Below are positions 11,964 to 24,033 of a DNA stretch of 51,100 nucleotides, one piece after another. A model generated the notes under the pieces. It ran no database searches. It was not told where the DNA came from and saw nothing but the letters and a program-made list of their open reading frames with translations. Numbering within the stretch: the stretch's first letter is position 1; every line of letters begins with the position of its first letter. The translations under genes and the position numbers were made by a program. The DNA comes from Rhizopus sp. PT2906 (lineage: Eukaryota; Mucoromycota; Mucoromycetes; Mucorales; Rhizopodaceae), in assembly GCA_025529335.1 (NCBI GenBank), contig JAMYHX010000307.1, positions 1 to 51,100 of the forward strand, written 5' to 3'.

Positions 11964-13384
11964 CTAATAGTTAACAGCAGTTTTAATTGCATCATAACAT
12001 CTAATCATACTAGGAACATAAAATTTCTCAAATACAAGAGGGAAAGGAGTATCCCAACCACAAACTCGTTGAATAGGAGCCTCCAAATTCAAAAAACAAT
12101 GTTCCATAACTGTAGCAGCTATTTCAGCGCCAACACCAGCAGTTTTAGGAGCTTCATGAGCAACCACTAATCTACCTGTTTTCTTTACTGATTCGACAAC
12201 AGTGTCTACATCCCAAGGCATAATTGTACGTAAATCAATAAGTTCACAACTTAGACCGGGCATCTTTTTCTCAGCTAATTGTATTGCGTTCTCCAATGTA
12301 TAAATTTGAGAACCGTAACCAACTATAGTTACATCTTTACCCTTTTTAATCACTTCAGCTTTACCTAAAGGTAATTCATAATCGGCGACAGGAACTTCTT
12401 CTACAGCAGCACGATATAAAATCTTTGGTTCGAAAAAGATGACAGGATTTCTATCACGTATAGATGCTAAAAGTAAACCTTTGGCTTGAATTGGACTTCT
12501 AGGTGTAACAACCTATCTCAATATCGTGAGAAAAAATGACATTATAATGTGAGAAAAAATTATATTAACCTTTAATCCCGGAGCATGAGTAAAGAAAGCT
12601 TCAGGACTTTGAGAATGGTAATGACCACCATGACCTACTGCAGATGAAGGTGATCTGATGGTTAAACCACCTACATTGAATTGATTACCGGATCTATATC
12701 TAAACTTGGCTGCTTCATTTACAAGCTTTTTTTTTTGGAGGGGGGGGGGAAGGATGATTAGATACATAAACGTAGCATTTTATCCATTTTTTCTATTTAA
12801 ATACCTGATCGAAAGCAGGAAAGATGTAATCTGCAAATTGAATCTCTGCGATAGCTGTATGACCAACAGAAGCCATACCAACAGCAAAACCAGCGATACC
12901 TTGCTCTGTAAGAGGTGTATTGAATACTCGATCTCTTCCAAATTGCTCAGCGAGACCTGATGTAGCTCTGAATACACCGCCAAATGAAACATCTTCACCA
13001 AATACAACTAAATTAATCAAAAATTTAGTTACTTAAATACAATACTACTTGATTCCTAAATCTATGCCTTACCTGCTTTCTCATCTGTAGTTAATGCAAT
13101 GGACATGGCATCATTTACTGCCTGAAACAAGTTCATTTTCTTAGTTTCACTGTTATTAGCACTCATGTGAGCCAATTCAGATGAGCGGAATGCCTCCTCA
13201 GGCTCTCTTTTTAATAAATGAGAGAATGCTACACCTTGTTGAATACCATCATTTACTTGAGCAGTAGCTGCATAACTTCGGCGCTACATTAAAAATGTTA
13301 GATATGATCTTTGATCTATAAGCACAATTCTTATTTTACCAATAAAGGAGCACTTTGTTTGATGACTTTATTTAAAGAGAGCAT
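11964..13384 (-). CDS. BCKDHB: 2-oxoisovalerate (branched-chain alpha-keto acid) dehydrogenase E1 beta, mitochondrial
   Basis: Five exons: 13384-13340, 13283-13073, 13007-12805, 12725-12570, 12512-11964, giving 387 residues. The sequence follows the E1-beta family throughout: VVFGEDVSFGGVFRATSGL, NTPLTEQGIAGFAVG, AIAEIQFADYIFPAFDQ, SPEAFFTHAPGLKVVTPRSP, FFEPKILYRAAVEEVP, IDLRTIMPWDVDTV and a final YDAIKTAVNY. PKILYRAAVEEVP and the C-terminus fit BCKDHB better than pyruvate dehydrogenase beta. The N-terminus is basic and hydroxylated (MLSLNKVIKQSAPLLRRSYA), as expected for a mitochondrial presequence. With E1 alpha it decarboxylates the keto acids of Leu, Ile and Val in the mitochondrial matrix. 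E1 alpha is not in this window. The intron at 12804-12726 carries a G10 run. Confidence 0.95.
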
Positions 13385-13793
13385 TTTGTAACTAATCAAG
13401 AAGAAAAAGAAGATGATTAAGGCGAGAAATTTGAGAGATGGTAAATAACACGAAAAGCGTGGGAAGTTTTTTTATTTTTATTTTTCAAGAGGTACTTTTG
13501 TATGTTTATAGGTGTACCTCATTTATGTTGCTCTATGTGACTATAATGATTTTATAGGTACAAATCTTGGACTTTTTTTGACAGGTACATGGAACTAGTT
13601 TTATTACAAAAACCCACAAGAAAAAAAAGAAAAAAAAAAAGAAAAAAAAGAAAAAAAAAGAAAAGAAGAAAAAAAAAGAAAAAAAAAAGAAGGAGATATG
13701 GGGGAATATACAAATGTGGATTAAAAAGAGAACAATAAGGTATTTTTTCAAGTATGTATATATGTAAAATGTATGTATAATGGAATATTTATA
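13385..13793. repeat. Polypurine tract within a short intergenic region
   Basis: About 13618-13695 is an almost pure A/G strand made of A runs broken by single G, between the BCKDHB start and the stop of the next minus-strand gene. It is simple sequence; the ORFs it makes are not genes. The remaining bases would hold the BCKDHB promoter. Confidence 0.7.
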
Positions 13794-15710
13794 TTAGACC
13801 TTCAATTCATTAAATTCCAGTTTTTCTACTGATTTACACAGCAATAATACTGCACCAAATTGTATATCTTTTTCCCAAGATGATCGCTCTGAAAATGTTT
13901 TTCGTTTTGGTGCATTTTTAACTGCTTTCCACTTTCTATCCGTCATTTCAAAATTAGCAACCATCGCAGCTTCTTCTGTACTTAATCGTCGAAGTTGCTT
14001 GTTGAACTTTTTAGATACTTCGGTTTTATGAACATGATAAAATCGCCACATTTCTGGTGCTGATACATTTTGAAATTTAGTCTCTGCCACCTTCCACCTT
14101 TCTGTTTGATTCGCATATCGAGTAGATTCATAGAATGATAAAATTGCTATATTGGACTCGCTTTTACCAGATGGCCCTCCAGGATTAAGATGTAGTGAAT
14201 TTAATCGAATTGATTTAAAGTTATGTTCTGGCATACGAATAACTATAAATGCTGATCTACGAGGCTTTTCTTGTACACAGTTCGTAATCCATAAATCATC
14301 CAATTGCAAACAACTCTTTGCGATATAATCCATTAAATGATCACCTAGCACCACATCCTTTAATTTTAGACTTTTGATACCGTATTTAGTTTCTGATGCT
14401 TTTTCTATTGATCGATTCGTGGTGACTAGCGCATGAGATACACAAAATGTCTCCAGTGCTGGGCAATTATCCAGTAACAAATCTAATCTAAATCCATTTT
14501 TCAGGGGAACATCACAATTCAATTCTAAATCCGTCAAATGTTTACAGAATTTCAGGTTCCTGAACAATGCAGCATCTGATTTTTTACCAGTCCACGACCA
14601 TTTTAGGTTTGCCTTTGACAGTAATCCTGTTTGCGCTGTAACTGCCTTAAATGACGAAGCAGGATCAATTGTAGATCCCCAAGCATAATCTGTCATTTCT
14701 ACTTGCACAATGTCTTGATGAATATCTGAAATTTCTTGAAAAAATGCATCGTAAGGAAAAGGAAAGACCGATGTACCAATCTTTCTAAATCGAATCTTTT
14801 TCAAAAAGATACATAATTGAGCAAATCCCATACAAGCGTCCATTGATTGTTCATAAAGTTCAATCGTTACATTTTCGTTGTAAAACCAATCAAATGTCAT
14901 GTTAAAATCCAATTCCTCTACATGATAAAACGCCAAGCTTAAAAACGTAATCATGCGCCAGTTTTTCAAATGTACATCATCCAGTGTCAAAGATTGAGCC
15001 GAAGTAAAGAGAGGAAACGTTGTTGTAGAACTCATATCGTTTTCTTGCAGTGGTAAAGTAAGACAGCCCAAGGTTAAATGCTTTAAGCGAGATAATTGGG
15101 CTCCTAAAGCCATAATCATTTTGACATTAATGTTGTTGTGAGCTGTGCCTCTGACAATGAGTGTTTCAAGTTTGGGCATTTTACCCCAAAGAGAAGTTGT
15201 CAAATTGCTATTCAAAAGATAATCTGTAGCTTCGCCATCAATAGCTAGGTAAGTAAGTTGAGAGTTGAATGCGCTATTTTCTATTACGGATTGAAAGATT
15301 GGTTTACGATTAAACATTGGGAATTGACGGAGACACTTTAATTGAGCAAACTTTTCGGAATATCTCATATAGTGCCAAAGCTTAGGATCAAAATCTAAAA
15401 TTTCCAAATGAGCAAAATAATCGGGAAACGTTTCAAGTTCATCGCGTGTGAGACCAACATGGCATCCCCTTGTACTATGGTCGAATACAATCTCTTTTAC
15501 GTGATGGCCTAAAGGATCTTGAATAGTAGCAGAACTCTTAATGGAACGATAGAATAATCGGAACTGGTTACGGGTATGTATATGGACTCGTGTGTAGAGT
15601 AGGTCTAAGAATGGCTCGTACCAGTCGTAACAAACACGGATACAGGACCCTTGTTCTGCTAAAGTCAAGTATGTGCCTACTTCTTTAATTATCTCTGTTG
15701 GGAGATACAT
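13794..15710 (-). CDS. F-box protein with leucine-rich-repeat-like body
   Basis: An intronless reading frame of 638 codons starts at the ATG at 15710. The N-terminus is a fungal F-box: YLPTEIIKEVGTYLTLAEQG, then SCIRVCYDWYEPFLDLLYTRV (about residues 2-45). The body has irregular leucine-rich segments that resemble LRRs (LKHLTLGCLTLPL, LTLDDVHLKNW, LTDLELNCDVPL, LQLDDLWITNCVQE). Proteins of this shape usually link substrates to SCF ubiquitin ligases through Skp1, and Mucorales have large F-box families. The substrate cannot be read from sequence. Being intronless is unusual here, since most neighbours have several introns. Confidence 0.82.
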   Translation of the reverse strand: MYLPTEIIKEVGTYLTLAEQGSCIRVCYDWYEPFLDLLYTRVHIHTRNQFRLFYRSIKSSATIQDPLGHHVKEIVFDHSTRGCHVGLTRDELETFPDYFAHLEILDFDPKLWHYMRYSEKFAQLKCLRQFPMFNRKPIFQSVIENSAFNSQLTYLAIDGEATDYLLNSNLTTSLWGKMPKLETLIVRGTAHNNINVKMIMALGAQLSRLKHLTLGCLTLPLQENDMSSTTTFPLFTSAQSLTLDDVHLKNWRMITFLSLAFYHVEELDFNMTFDWFYNENVTIELYEQSMDACMGFAQLCIFLKKIRFRKIGTSVFPFPYDAFFQEISDIHQDIVQVEMTDYAWGSTIDPASSFKAVTAQTGLLSKANLKWSWTGKKSDAALFRNLKFCKHLTDLELNCDVPLKNGFRLDLLLDNCPALETFCVSHALVTTNRSIEKASETKYGIKSLKLKDVVLGDHLMDYIAKSCLQLDDLWITNCVQEKPRRSAFIVIRMPEHNFKSIRLNSLHLNPGGPSGKSESNIAILSFYESTRYANQTERWKVAETKFQNVSAPEMWRFYHVHKTEVSKKFNKQLRRLSTEEAAMVANFEMTDRKWKAVKNAPKRKTFSERSSWEKDIQFGAVLLLCKSVEKLEFNELKV

Positions 15711-16844
15711 ATAAAAAAATCAGGACAAAATAAGAAAAAGCGGAAAGGTATATTGTATAAAATGTATAAAAGTGTGTATTTGTGTGTGTTTGTGTCAGAA
15801 AAGATTAAATATGTTTCTGTGTGTGTGTATGTTTTTGTGTGTGTGTGCGTAAAGGTCTATGTTTAAACTAGTAAATGTATTGTTTTATAATTGAAAAATA
15901 CTATTCGTGTTGCGTAATAAAATGTAATGTTTGTCAAAGAAAAAAAAAACTATTCACACCAATACGTCCAATACACGAACAATAAGAGGCTGAAAAAATT
16001 TAGGTAGTTGGCTGGCTGGTAATGTTTTCACGGTGACTACTGATTAAAGTATGCTCAATGGGTAAATGCTTTGATACTACAGTTTTCTGTTCATTCCAAG
16101 GACGCATTATAATATAAACTATTAAATCATAACATCAATAATATACTGTAGCTATACATTTTATTGTGTATTGTTATTTCTCTCTTCTAAGGTCCCATTT
16201 ATCAAGCTTGATGCTTTTGTGCATTATCATGCCATGATTTATCCCAGAACTGTATATGCAAAGCAAAACAAAAATGCAAACATGTAAACAGTTTGAGAAA
16301 GTTATTTTAACAAAGTGCAAAGCTTTCTGGTATCTATTCATATGTTTTATTGTAATGTAAAAGCGCGACAATATTCAATTTCGGCAGTAGTCGTGCTAAA
16401 TAGATTTTTTGAATCTCGTGAAATGGCCCTCAATTAATGAAGTCTGCTGCTGCTGCTGCTGCTGCTGAAAGCCAAATCTTTGCTGTTGTTGTTTTTTTTT
16501 AACCTTCTCCGCATCAACACAAACTAATAACACTCAAGATATAAGAGTAACATTTTTATATGTAAAATTACAATAAAAAATTTGAGAGTATTTTCAATAT
16601 TATATTAAATTATATACAAAAGATATATTGGTTGGCATTGGTTATACTTTATAATAAACACTCGTTAAAGATATGATTTTGATTTTTTACTGCTTAAATA
16701 ATATCAAATTTTTGGATAGACTATTTATCTTTAAAAATTATCAGACTACATATGCATAAAATAATTCGTAAATGAGAAAGTTTCAGATTTAATTATTTTC
16801 TTTCATTCAATTTTAAATAAAACTACTTTTCCCTAAAAACTATA
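15711..16844. other. Intergenic region with GT and CTG microsatellites
   Basis: The F-box gene start lies at 15710, so this is its promoter side. It contains a degenerate (GT)n stretch at about 15774-15852 and a (CTG)8 run at about 16443-16467. No gene was seen. Confidence 0.6.
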
Positions 16845-17352
16845 TCCAATTTTTCATCCTTGCTCTACTTTTTTTTTTTCGTTAAACAACGCCTATAAAA
16901 AGTTATATGCTAATATACCTGAGATGTTGAACTCTAATCCAAAAACAAGTATCCGGAAATATTCTATTTTTTGCAGTTGATATAACTTTTTCAGTGTTAA
17001 TGTTTCAGATTTTTACACGTAATTCACTGTTAAAAGTTCAAAACTTTAAGCTCTCATATCTCTTCAAAAAAAGTAAGCTATACTAACATTGTCTAATAAT
17101 AAAACTTACTTGTTTTGAAGCTCTTTACAACATACTTAAGTATAAAAAAAATTCTGGTACTTTTTTTTTTTTCCTTTTTTGACTTTTTTTTATAGTAGAT
17201 TTCAAAATATTTGTCAAATTGAGCAGCAGATGTTTTTTATTCTTGTTATAAAAATTAATGAGATCTCTCAGTTCCATTTTAGTTTTTTTCAAAATATTAA
17301 TTTTTCGTAGAGATATCCTCAAAAATGCGTTAAAAAAAGAATATCCTCGATT
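16845..17352 (-). repeat. Dispersed repeat, copy 2 (inverted relative to window start)
   Basis: Read on the minus strand, this segment follows bases 1-515 block by block, including a 29-bp identical block at 16987-17015. It contains TCTCTACGAAAAAT on the minus strand at 17300-17313, where copy 1 has TCTCAACGAAAAAT at 45-58. No gene is visible in it. The two copies are about 16.5 kb apart in opposite orientation. Confidence 0.8.
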
Positions 17353-18184
17353 CTACTGTCAAAAAAGACCAGTATACCCTTGTTTCAAATTTTGAATTTG
17401 AAAAAAAATTGCCAAAAGTCTTGTTTTCTCTACGAAAAATGTAGCTAAAAAGATAATAAATAGCTTGATCAATAGATAATTTTGCTGTGCATTATATCAA
17501 ATGCTTAAATTTAAAATATATTTATAAAAAGTGTCTTGTATCTTTAAAAAACCTCTAAAATTTTAATTGCATTTTGCTCAAAATTTAATGTGAAACATTT
17601 GCCCAGTTATTATTTAGTCAAATGCAAAATTTAAAATTGTACAAAAAAATTTTAGTACGCTATCTTAACTTACTTTGCAGTTCATGAGCTATTGAACGAT
17701 TTTGTTTTTTGGATCGTTTTTGGATCATTTTTGGATCAATTTGTCAAATCGATTTTGAAGCTCAGCTATCAAAAGTGTTAAGCTGTAATTTGAACTAATT
17801 ACTTTGATTATCTCAACGAAAAATCAGTTTTTTTAATGAAACAAAAACGGCAGAGTAAATTCCAATGTATTCTATTCTCTGATTGCAGAAAATTAATGTT
17901 TCGATTTTGTTGCTCAATTTTATTCAATCAATTTTGAGTAAATTTGGTTAATGATGAGCCAGTGCGCCTATATCTAGCATTTACTCTTCTATTTTTGAAC
18001 AGATATCAATACCTGTAGAAGAGAGGTACATGCTTGTTATAAATTTAACATAATCAGACCAAATATTAGGCGAAAAATCCGAAAATCATTTAAAACCTAC
18101 TGTTTACTAGTATTTTTTGCAACTGTAAAAAAACTAAAAAAGAAAAAAAAAATACCCCTTTAATTATATTAAAATATAAATTTT

Positions 18185-18227
<43 letters not shown>

Positions 18228-18395
18228 GTATTTTTTTTGTTCTCTTTTTGCTGTTGTTGCCACAACAAGAAAAAAAAGGGGGGAAGAGTAAAAAGAAAAA
18301 AAAAAGCAATTAAAAAGACTATTAAAACAAGTGTGACAAGAAATTTAAAATTGCAACAATTAAAGTAACCAGGCAACCAATTCCTCTCTTTATTT
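17353..18395. other. Gene-free AT-rich island next to repeat copy 2
   Basis: This probably holds more of the same repeat element. The motif TCTC(A/T)ACGAAAAAT recurs on the plus strand at 17427-17440 and 17811-17824. A short tandem of TTTTTGGATC-like units lies at about 17702-17738. An A33 tract sits at 18189-18221, just downstream of the Zn2Cys6 gene stop, in its likely 3' region. No coding potential or RNA gene was seen. Confidence 0.6.
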
Positions 18396-21129
18396 TTATG
18401 ACATGTTGTGCTTTATAAACATCTCCCACTCGTTCCAAGTAGTCGCACTAGGCACATCCCATAATGGAATATCTGATTTTAAGCTAGATATATTCAATTG
18501 CTGCTGTACCAAATTATCTGTCATAGTAAACAGATTATTCAGTTCATCTGTATTCATATTTTCACTTATAAGTTGCTGTGGTTCTATATTTGGATATCTA
18601 TCACCAGGACCCTCTGGTTGATGAATATTCTCCATAGTACTTATTGACGATTTCATTTCATCGTCATTTTGTTGATATGATTCGGGTGTCTTTGGTTTAT
18701 CCATCATGTTTGATTTCCTCATGTCTACCGTACTTAAAGAGAAATTCCACATATCTTCAGGTCGAGTGCTGTTGAACGCTGGGTTACACACAATAGAAGC
18801 AAGAGACTGTGGCACGTTGGTTTGATATTCAGTATCTGGTGAGCTGTTGCTAGAAGGCGTGATCATAATCAACTCTTGTTGTGTAGAGCTTTCTGATTCT
18901 GGTGATCGATTTTCATGACTAAAAGATTCAGTGCATGCTTCGAAAATGGATACTTGATAAGAAGTCGCCACAGAAACCAATATTCTCATTGTTCGTGTAC
19001 GACATAGTCGAGGATCTTTTCTATACATTTCCATACATCGGTCTAGATTCTCTCTTCCTTGGGCCTTCAAACATTCATTCTCCCCTCGTATATTGTGCAG
19101 AAAGATAATAGCAGCTTGAAAGAGACAACTATGGTCATATAAGTAAAGTGGTTTAACGATGCTACACCAAACTTACTAAACAGCCAAATTCCAAGGTGCA
19201 TTCGCTAATGAACAATTATCGACAGATAAAGCAGCGTTCATTAAACTGTTGGCTGCTGATGTACAGATACCAAGTGCTTTAAATGCCAGTTCTTTGTTTT
19301 CTGCTGTCGTCGATATAAATGGTCTGTATATGAAAATGATGACAGTATAGTATGCTAGCTGCATCAAGCTGTATTGAGGTGCGTAGTGTTTATCGTGAAC
19401 GGAAAACATCTCTTTCGGTAACGATTGTCTCCACATGTGTAAGTTTTGTTCCATGCAATTGACAAACTCCACACTTCGGTTACGTTTGTTGAGAGTAGAG
19501 TATTGACCAATGAGAACTTGGCCTAGGATATGCGTAAGAGTGACGAGGTAACTAAAATGATTATAGACGGGCAAACGCTGTTGTAGAGCAGAATCTGCTT
19601 CGACAAGGAGAATAGGTGTAACTTCTGATCTGGTACGTGCAACCTTTGTTTCCAATTCGTACGGTGTAGGAAGCACGACATCAAAATCATCGTCAATGAT
19701 AGATAATGGTCTCCCAAGCTGTGCACCAATCCATCTGTCAACAAAATAGCATGTATACCAGATTCGTCTTCGAAGTTCGATCTCATAGGGAGGTATCTTC
19801 CATTGAGAACAGTCAATGTGGAGTCCCAAATCCTGAGCTAATCGTATCGCTAGTCCAGCAATAATCCTGTATATGATGAAGAAAATTAATTGTGATCTAC
19901 AGAAGAAATCATGTAACGTTTGGCTATTTACCAATGACCTGTGTCTTCATCATCAGCCTCTTGATCATTTATGACATGGCTGGTAAGAACCAGTAGAGAC
20001 TGCACTGTACTGACATAGGGTCTTTTATAAACAACGCCCAATATTTGGAAAGCCTTATCTTTCAAACACTCTTGTATCCGAGTCATGTCACTTTCGGCCA
20101 TTTCGCTTTCCTTTGGAGTGAACAATTGGGAACCTATATAGGCAATAGCATATAGCAAATATTCGTCAGGAGCAGAGGGATTTTGAAAGTAGTACTGTTC
20201 CAAAAACTCAATCTTGTTGATCAATGGACCATAAATATGAACTTGAGTAAAGTATCTACACCGAGTGGTTTAGTATCAGAGAGGTATACCTCTGTGGTTA
20301 TGAAATCGTCCTACAGATATACAAATAGATCGAGTAACTCCGGTGTCATCAAAGGTACATCTTCGAATAGCTTTATTCTGGTTGGAAGAGGTCCTTTTAC
20401 GACATTGATTTGTTGAGGCTGATATACTTCTTCTGATTTTACGATAACATGCTCCTCTTCATCATCATTGACTTTTTGTATAAACCAGGAAGGCTCGCGT
20501 TTGAAATGAAGCTTTTTATTTCGAAACAGCACATTTTTTTCTAAGAGATGTATACCGGCACTAGCTCCGAAATATCGTGTACGCTGATAATCTTTAATGG
20601 TTAACCCACTCATTTGTTGTTCAACTGCATCCATATCAGGAGACTTTTGAAACAATTGTTCACAGGTATTTTGACCGGGATATTCTATATCTTGAAGATG
20701 TTTATGTTGAATACGTTTTGAATCATCCTCATTATTACTAGAGTGCTCCTCTTCTTCTTCGTATTCTTCATATTCCCCGTCTTCTTCTTGGTTATTAGTA
20801 ATACCATAGTCATCTATTTCAATCGCCTTTCCGCCTCCCTTCTTCTTGTTTAGATTAACCAATAAACTCTCCATACGCTTCAATCTATTCTCCAGTAGTT
20901 CCACATAACTTCCACCTGCTGGTCCTCTCTTTTTTCGTTCTGTCAGAAAAAGACAATTGACGTTGGCAGCTCGACACTTTGAACAAGGATGATTCATATC
21001 GCCATCACAGCGAGTCTTTTTACGTCGACAATAATCGCAGCTTCGTTTCGCTCGTCTACGCTTAGTCTTTTTGAAATCAAGTGTTGTCGGTGCTGTATAG
21101 TTTTTGATGGCGGGAGCGATCGGAATCAT
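18396..21129 (-). CDS. Zn2Cys6 transcription factor with fungal-specific regulatory domain
   Basis: Four exons: 21129-20315, 20255-19932, 19866-19177, 19128-18396, giving 853 residues. The zinc cluster has C31, C34, C41, C49, C52 and C59 (CX2CX6CX7CX2CX6C) preceded by KKTKRRRAKRS. A linker and short coiled coil follow (YVELLENRLKRMESLLVNL), usual for dimerising factors. An acidic stretch (about 120-140) precedes the fungal transcription factor domain, which begins near LMTPELLDLFVYLYFTQVHI. That domain includes the hallmark HWIIAGLAIRLAQDLGLH and RRRIWYTCYFVDRWIGAQLG. The C-terminus is Ser/Gln/Asn-rich. It probably binds CGG-type DNA sites and regulates metabolism; targets are unknown. Its start lies only 73 bp from the stop of the aspartokinase gene on the same strand. 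Confidence 0.92.
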
Positions 21130-21202
21130 GATTCTGAAAAAAGAGAGATAAAGACAGCATTGTGAAGGTTTTATAATTCGGATAAATTACGGTTCCGGCT
21201 AT

Positions 21203-22888
21203 TTATTTTAATTCTAATGAAGATAAGACCAGCTTACTGTGTTTGCTCAACAACTGATCATGAATGACGTTCATAGCGGTGACCGCACTTCGTTCATCAA
21301 TAACACATGATATATTAATTTCTGATGAGCCTTGAGAGATCATTTCTATATTCACACCAGCAGAGGCCAAGGTACTGAACATCATACCAGCAATGCCTAC
21401 CAAATTCTTCATTTGTTTTCCAACAAGAGAAAGAATAGCCAAGTCCTTGATGACGTCCACTCTACCAAATTCTTTTAGGTCCTTGATAACACGATCCAAG
21501 TCTTTATCCAAGTTTTCTTCTCCAAGCGCCATGGACACATGGACCTCGGAAGTAGAGATGAGATCCACGATGACACCGTATCGGTCAAGGGTGGAGAAGA
21601 TTTTCGCAAAAAAGCCATGACTGACGCTCTTGCGATTTGAATGAATATTGAGTACGATAACATGGTCCTTGATAGTAACAGCTGTGGGGTATTTGCGAGA
21701 CAAGTCAATAGAGTATCCGTTCTCCGCTAGCACTTGTGGTGATTGCGGCGTATGTGTACCGTCTCTGCTATTGGCATTGTCTGTGGGGAAAATGATGGTA
21801 CCTTCACCTCTGGGGTTTTCGACATTCTTAATACGAATAGGAATGCGTGCCCGGATGACTTGTTCCATAGTAAAGGGATGAATAACTTCTGATCCGTAAT
21901 AGGTCAACTCGGAAGCTTCTTCCGGAGTAATGATTGGCAGTAATCTGGCAGATTTGACCTTGCGGGGATCGGCAGTAAAGATACCGTCAACTTCTTTCCA
22001 AATTTGAAGTTCTTCAGCTCCAAGACCAACTGCTGTCAAGGCAGCACATAGATCAGTGTAACCACGTCCTACGGTAGTTAACAGACTTCCAGGAACAATA
22101 CCAAAGAAACCTTCGAACTGATTAATATTTTTTTTTAAAAAAAAAATCTGCCGCTTACCTGTTACTACAGGAACTCTATTTTCGCACTGCTTTACTGCAT
22201 CTGCCATTCTCTGTGATAGATAATCGTAAAATGATTGGTCTAATCTTTCAAAGTCTCTATCAATAATATTCTCCAAGGAAACAAATTGAGCATCAACGTC
22301 CTACAAAAAATAAAAAAATGAGTAAAAAAAAAGCATAAACGATTGAATACGACATTACTCTATCCTGTAATACAGCAGCAACAATTCTACAAGATAACTT
22401 TTCACCCACACCAATGATGACATCTTTAGATCGAGGAGATATTTCATCAATGATTTCAGCAGCCTCCAAAAACGATTTCAGCTTTTCACAATCATTTCTG
22501 ATATCTTGTTCCAGGTGATTACGAATAGTGACATCACGGATCATTTCAGCTGCTACTGTGAGATGATCGTCCAATATATCTTGGACAATATTTAGATATT
22601 CTTTTGATCCTGGTTTTATAGCATCATTGGCTGCTCGAATCAATCGATTGGTTGTACCCGTTGCCTTGCTTTCTCCACTTCTTGCAGAACATACAACGGC
22701 CACTCTATGTTGTTTTACATATTCTCTATATCATGGGGGTCAATCATTGATATTAGACTTTACATTGGCACTTACTTTATAACATCATTTGCAATATTAT
22801 CTAAAAACTTGCCGACACTTGTTCCTCCAAACTTTTGAACAACCCAAGGAAAATCTGAATTATTTCTATATGTAAATGAACGAACCAT
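21203..22888 (-). CDS. HOM3: Aspartokinase (aspartate kinase, EC 2.7.2.4)
   Basis: Four exons: 22888-22776, 22725-22359, 22300-22159, 22110-21203, giving 509 residues. The signature KFGGTSVG lies at residues 19-26. Next come VAVVCSARSGESKATGTTNR, VTGFFGIVPGSLLTTVGRGY with TDLCAALTAVGL, and the substrate region EVDGIFTADPRKV. The C-terminal half has two ACT-type regulatory domains (VITIHSN-like region; LVGKQMKNLVGIAGMMFSTL followed by ASAGVNIEMISQGSSEINIS). The acceptor at 22111 was chosen over the upstream AG because it restores VTGFFG, which the family conserves. The enzyme phosphorylates L-aspartate, the first committed step to threonine, methionine and isoleucine in fungi. ACT domains usually give threonine feedback inhibition. 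The next gene upstream on the same strand, cyclin C, ends 121 bp before this start. Confidence 0.96.
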
Positions 22889-23009
22889 GTTGTATAAAGA
22901 AAGAAGAGAGAAGAAAAAAAAAGGGGGATCAAATAACTTTTTTTTTTTTTGAATGAGTCAAATTGACTACTACTACTGCTACACCCTTGAAAATACAGGT
23001 CCGCTTATC

Positions 23010-24033
23010 TTATCCAGTAATCGATGGTTTATTTCGGAATTCTTTATAAAGTAACAAAGCTTTGTCTTCTTTCCAGTCAGACCAAATATCATAAACTGAA
23101 AAAATTTCTTGAGTTATTTCTATTATAGCATTGATATCCACATTAAGATCTGCAAACCATTGCTTCATATCTCTTTCTGTCATATCTGTATGATGATGCT
23201 GATTAAGGACAACGGTTATATAAATAGCTGATAATGCAATAAGATGAGGTGGATAGAGTAAGCAGACATCTGTCTTGTAAGAGTCATTGACAATAAACCA
23301 TGCATATTGTATCCCTGATTCCTTCATCCCCAATTCATGACAAATCTGTGTTAAACTTCTGTAGGGGTGCCACACTATCAAATAAAACTCCAGTTCCTCT
23401 AATAGATAAAACTCAAACTCTGCTACTTTGGAGCTGTCATAGGGGAATCCATTGAATTCGGCTGATGAAAGATATGTGTAAACATAGGATCAATCCATTA
23501 TATGTCCTTACCTTGAAATGCATGCCTCGCTTCTTGTGTTACCATTTTAATATGTACAGGACACTCTTCTATCTTGGTTGCTAAATATACACATGTCACC
23601 AAGACAAGTAAAGGATCTGTCGATCTTAGGCTATTACTGTTTATTTCGTTGATTTAGTCTATGCTACTTTTATCAACTATATATCTTACTTTATATAAAA
23701 TCGTTTGAAATAAACATTGGCTGTAGCAATCACTTGCTGCCTTAGTTGAAGTCTCTTGGCTAACTTTTGAATCACTATATAGAAAAGGCGTTATTATATA
23801 AAAAAAAAAATAGAGAGAAAGAGAGAGAAAACAGTACAATGACAAAACCAGATTCGTAGTTTCACATAGTCAGCTTCAGATAGATATTTCAAGTCCTCTT
23901 CTCTACTAGTTGCTAAAGCCCAACGATCCTGAATCCAGTGATTTCTAAAGACATATTAATCATTCCCATTAAAAAATAAAGGTTCAATATTGCGGCTTTA
24001 CTGTTGAGTTGAAGCCCAGTAATTAGCTGCCAT
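23010..24033 (-). CDS. SSN8: Cyclin C, Mediator CDK8-kinase module subunit
   Basis: Five exons: 24033-24002, 23944-23838, 23774-23690, 23636-23512, 23461-23010, giving 266 residues. The start MAANYWASTQ and the next NHWIQDRWALATSREEDLKY are diagnostic of cyclin C. The cyclin box continues with LQLRQQVIATANVYFKRFY and CVYLATKIEECPVHIKMVTQ. The donor at 23837 (GTACTG) was chosen because it restores the exact family spacing in IWFCHLIQKLAKRL. Cyclin C pairs with CDK8 in the Mediator kinase module and controls inducible transcription; in yeast it also promotes mitochondrial fission under stress. Its length matches the family. Another Mediator subunit, MED22, is encoded at 49.4-49.9 kb. Confidence 0.95.

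Noticed and set aside
13618..13695. Possible regulatory GA element or coding frame
   Set aside because: Plain polypurine simple sequence; any frame is a Lys or Phe run.
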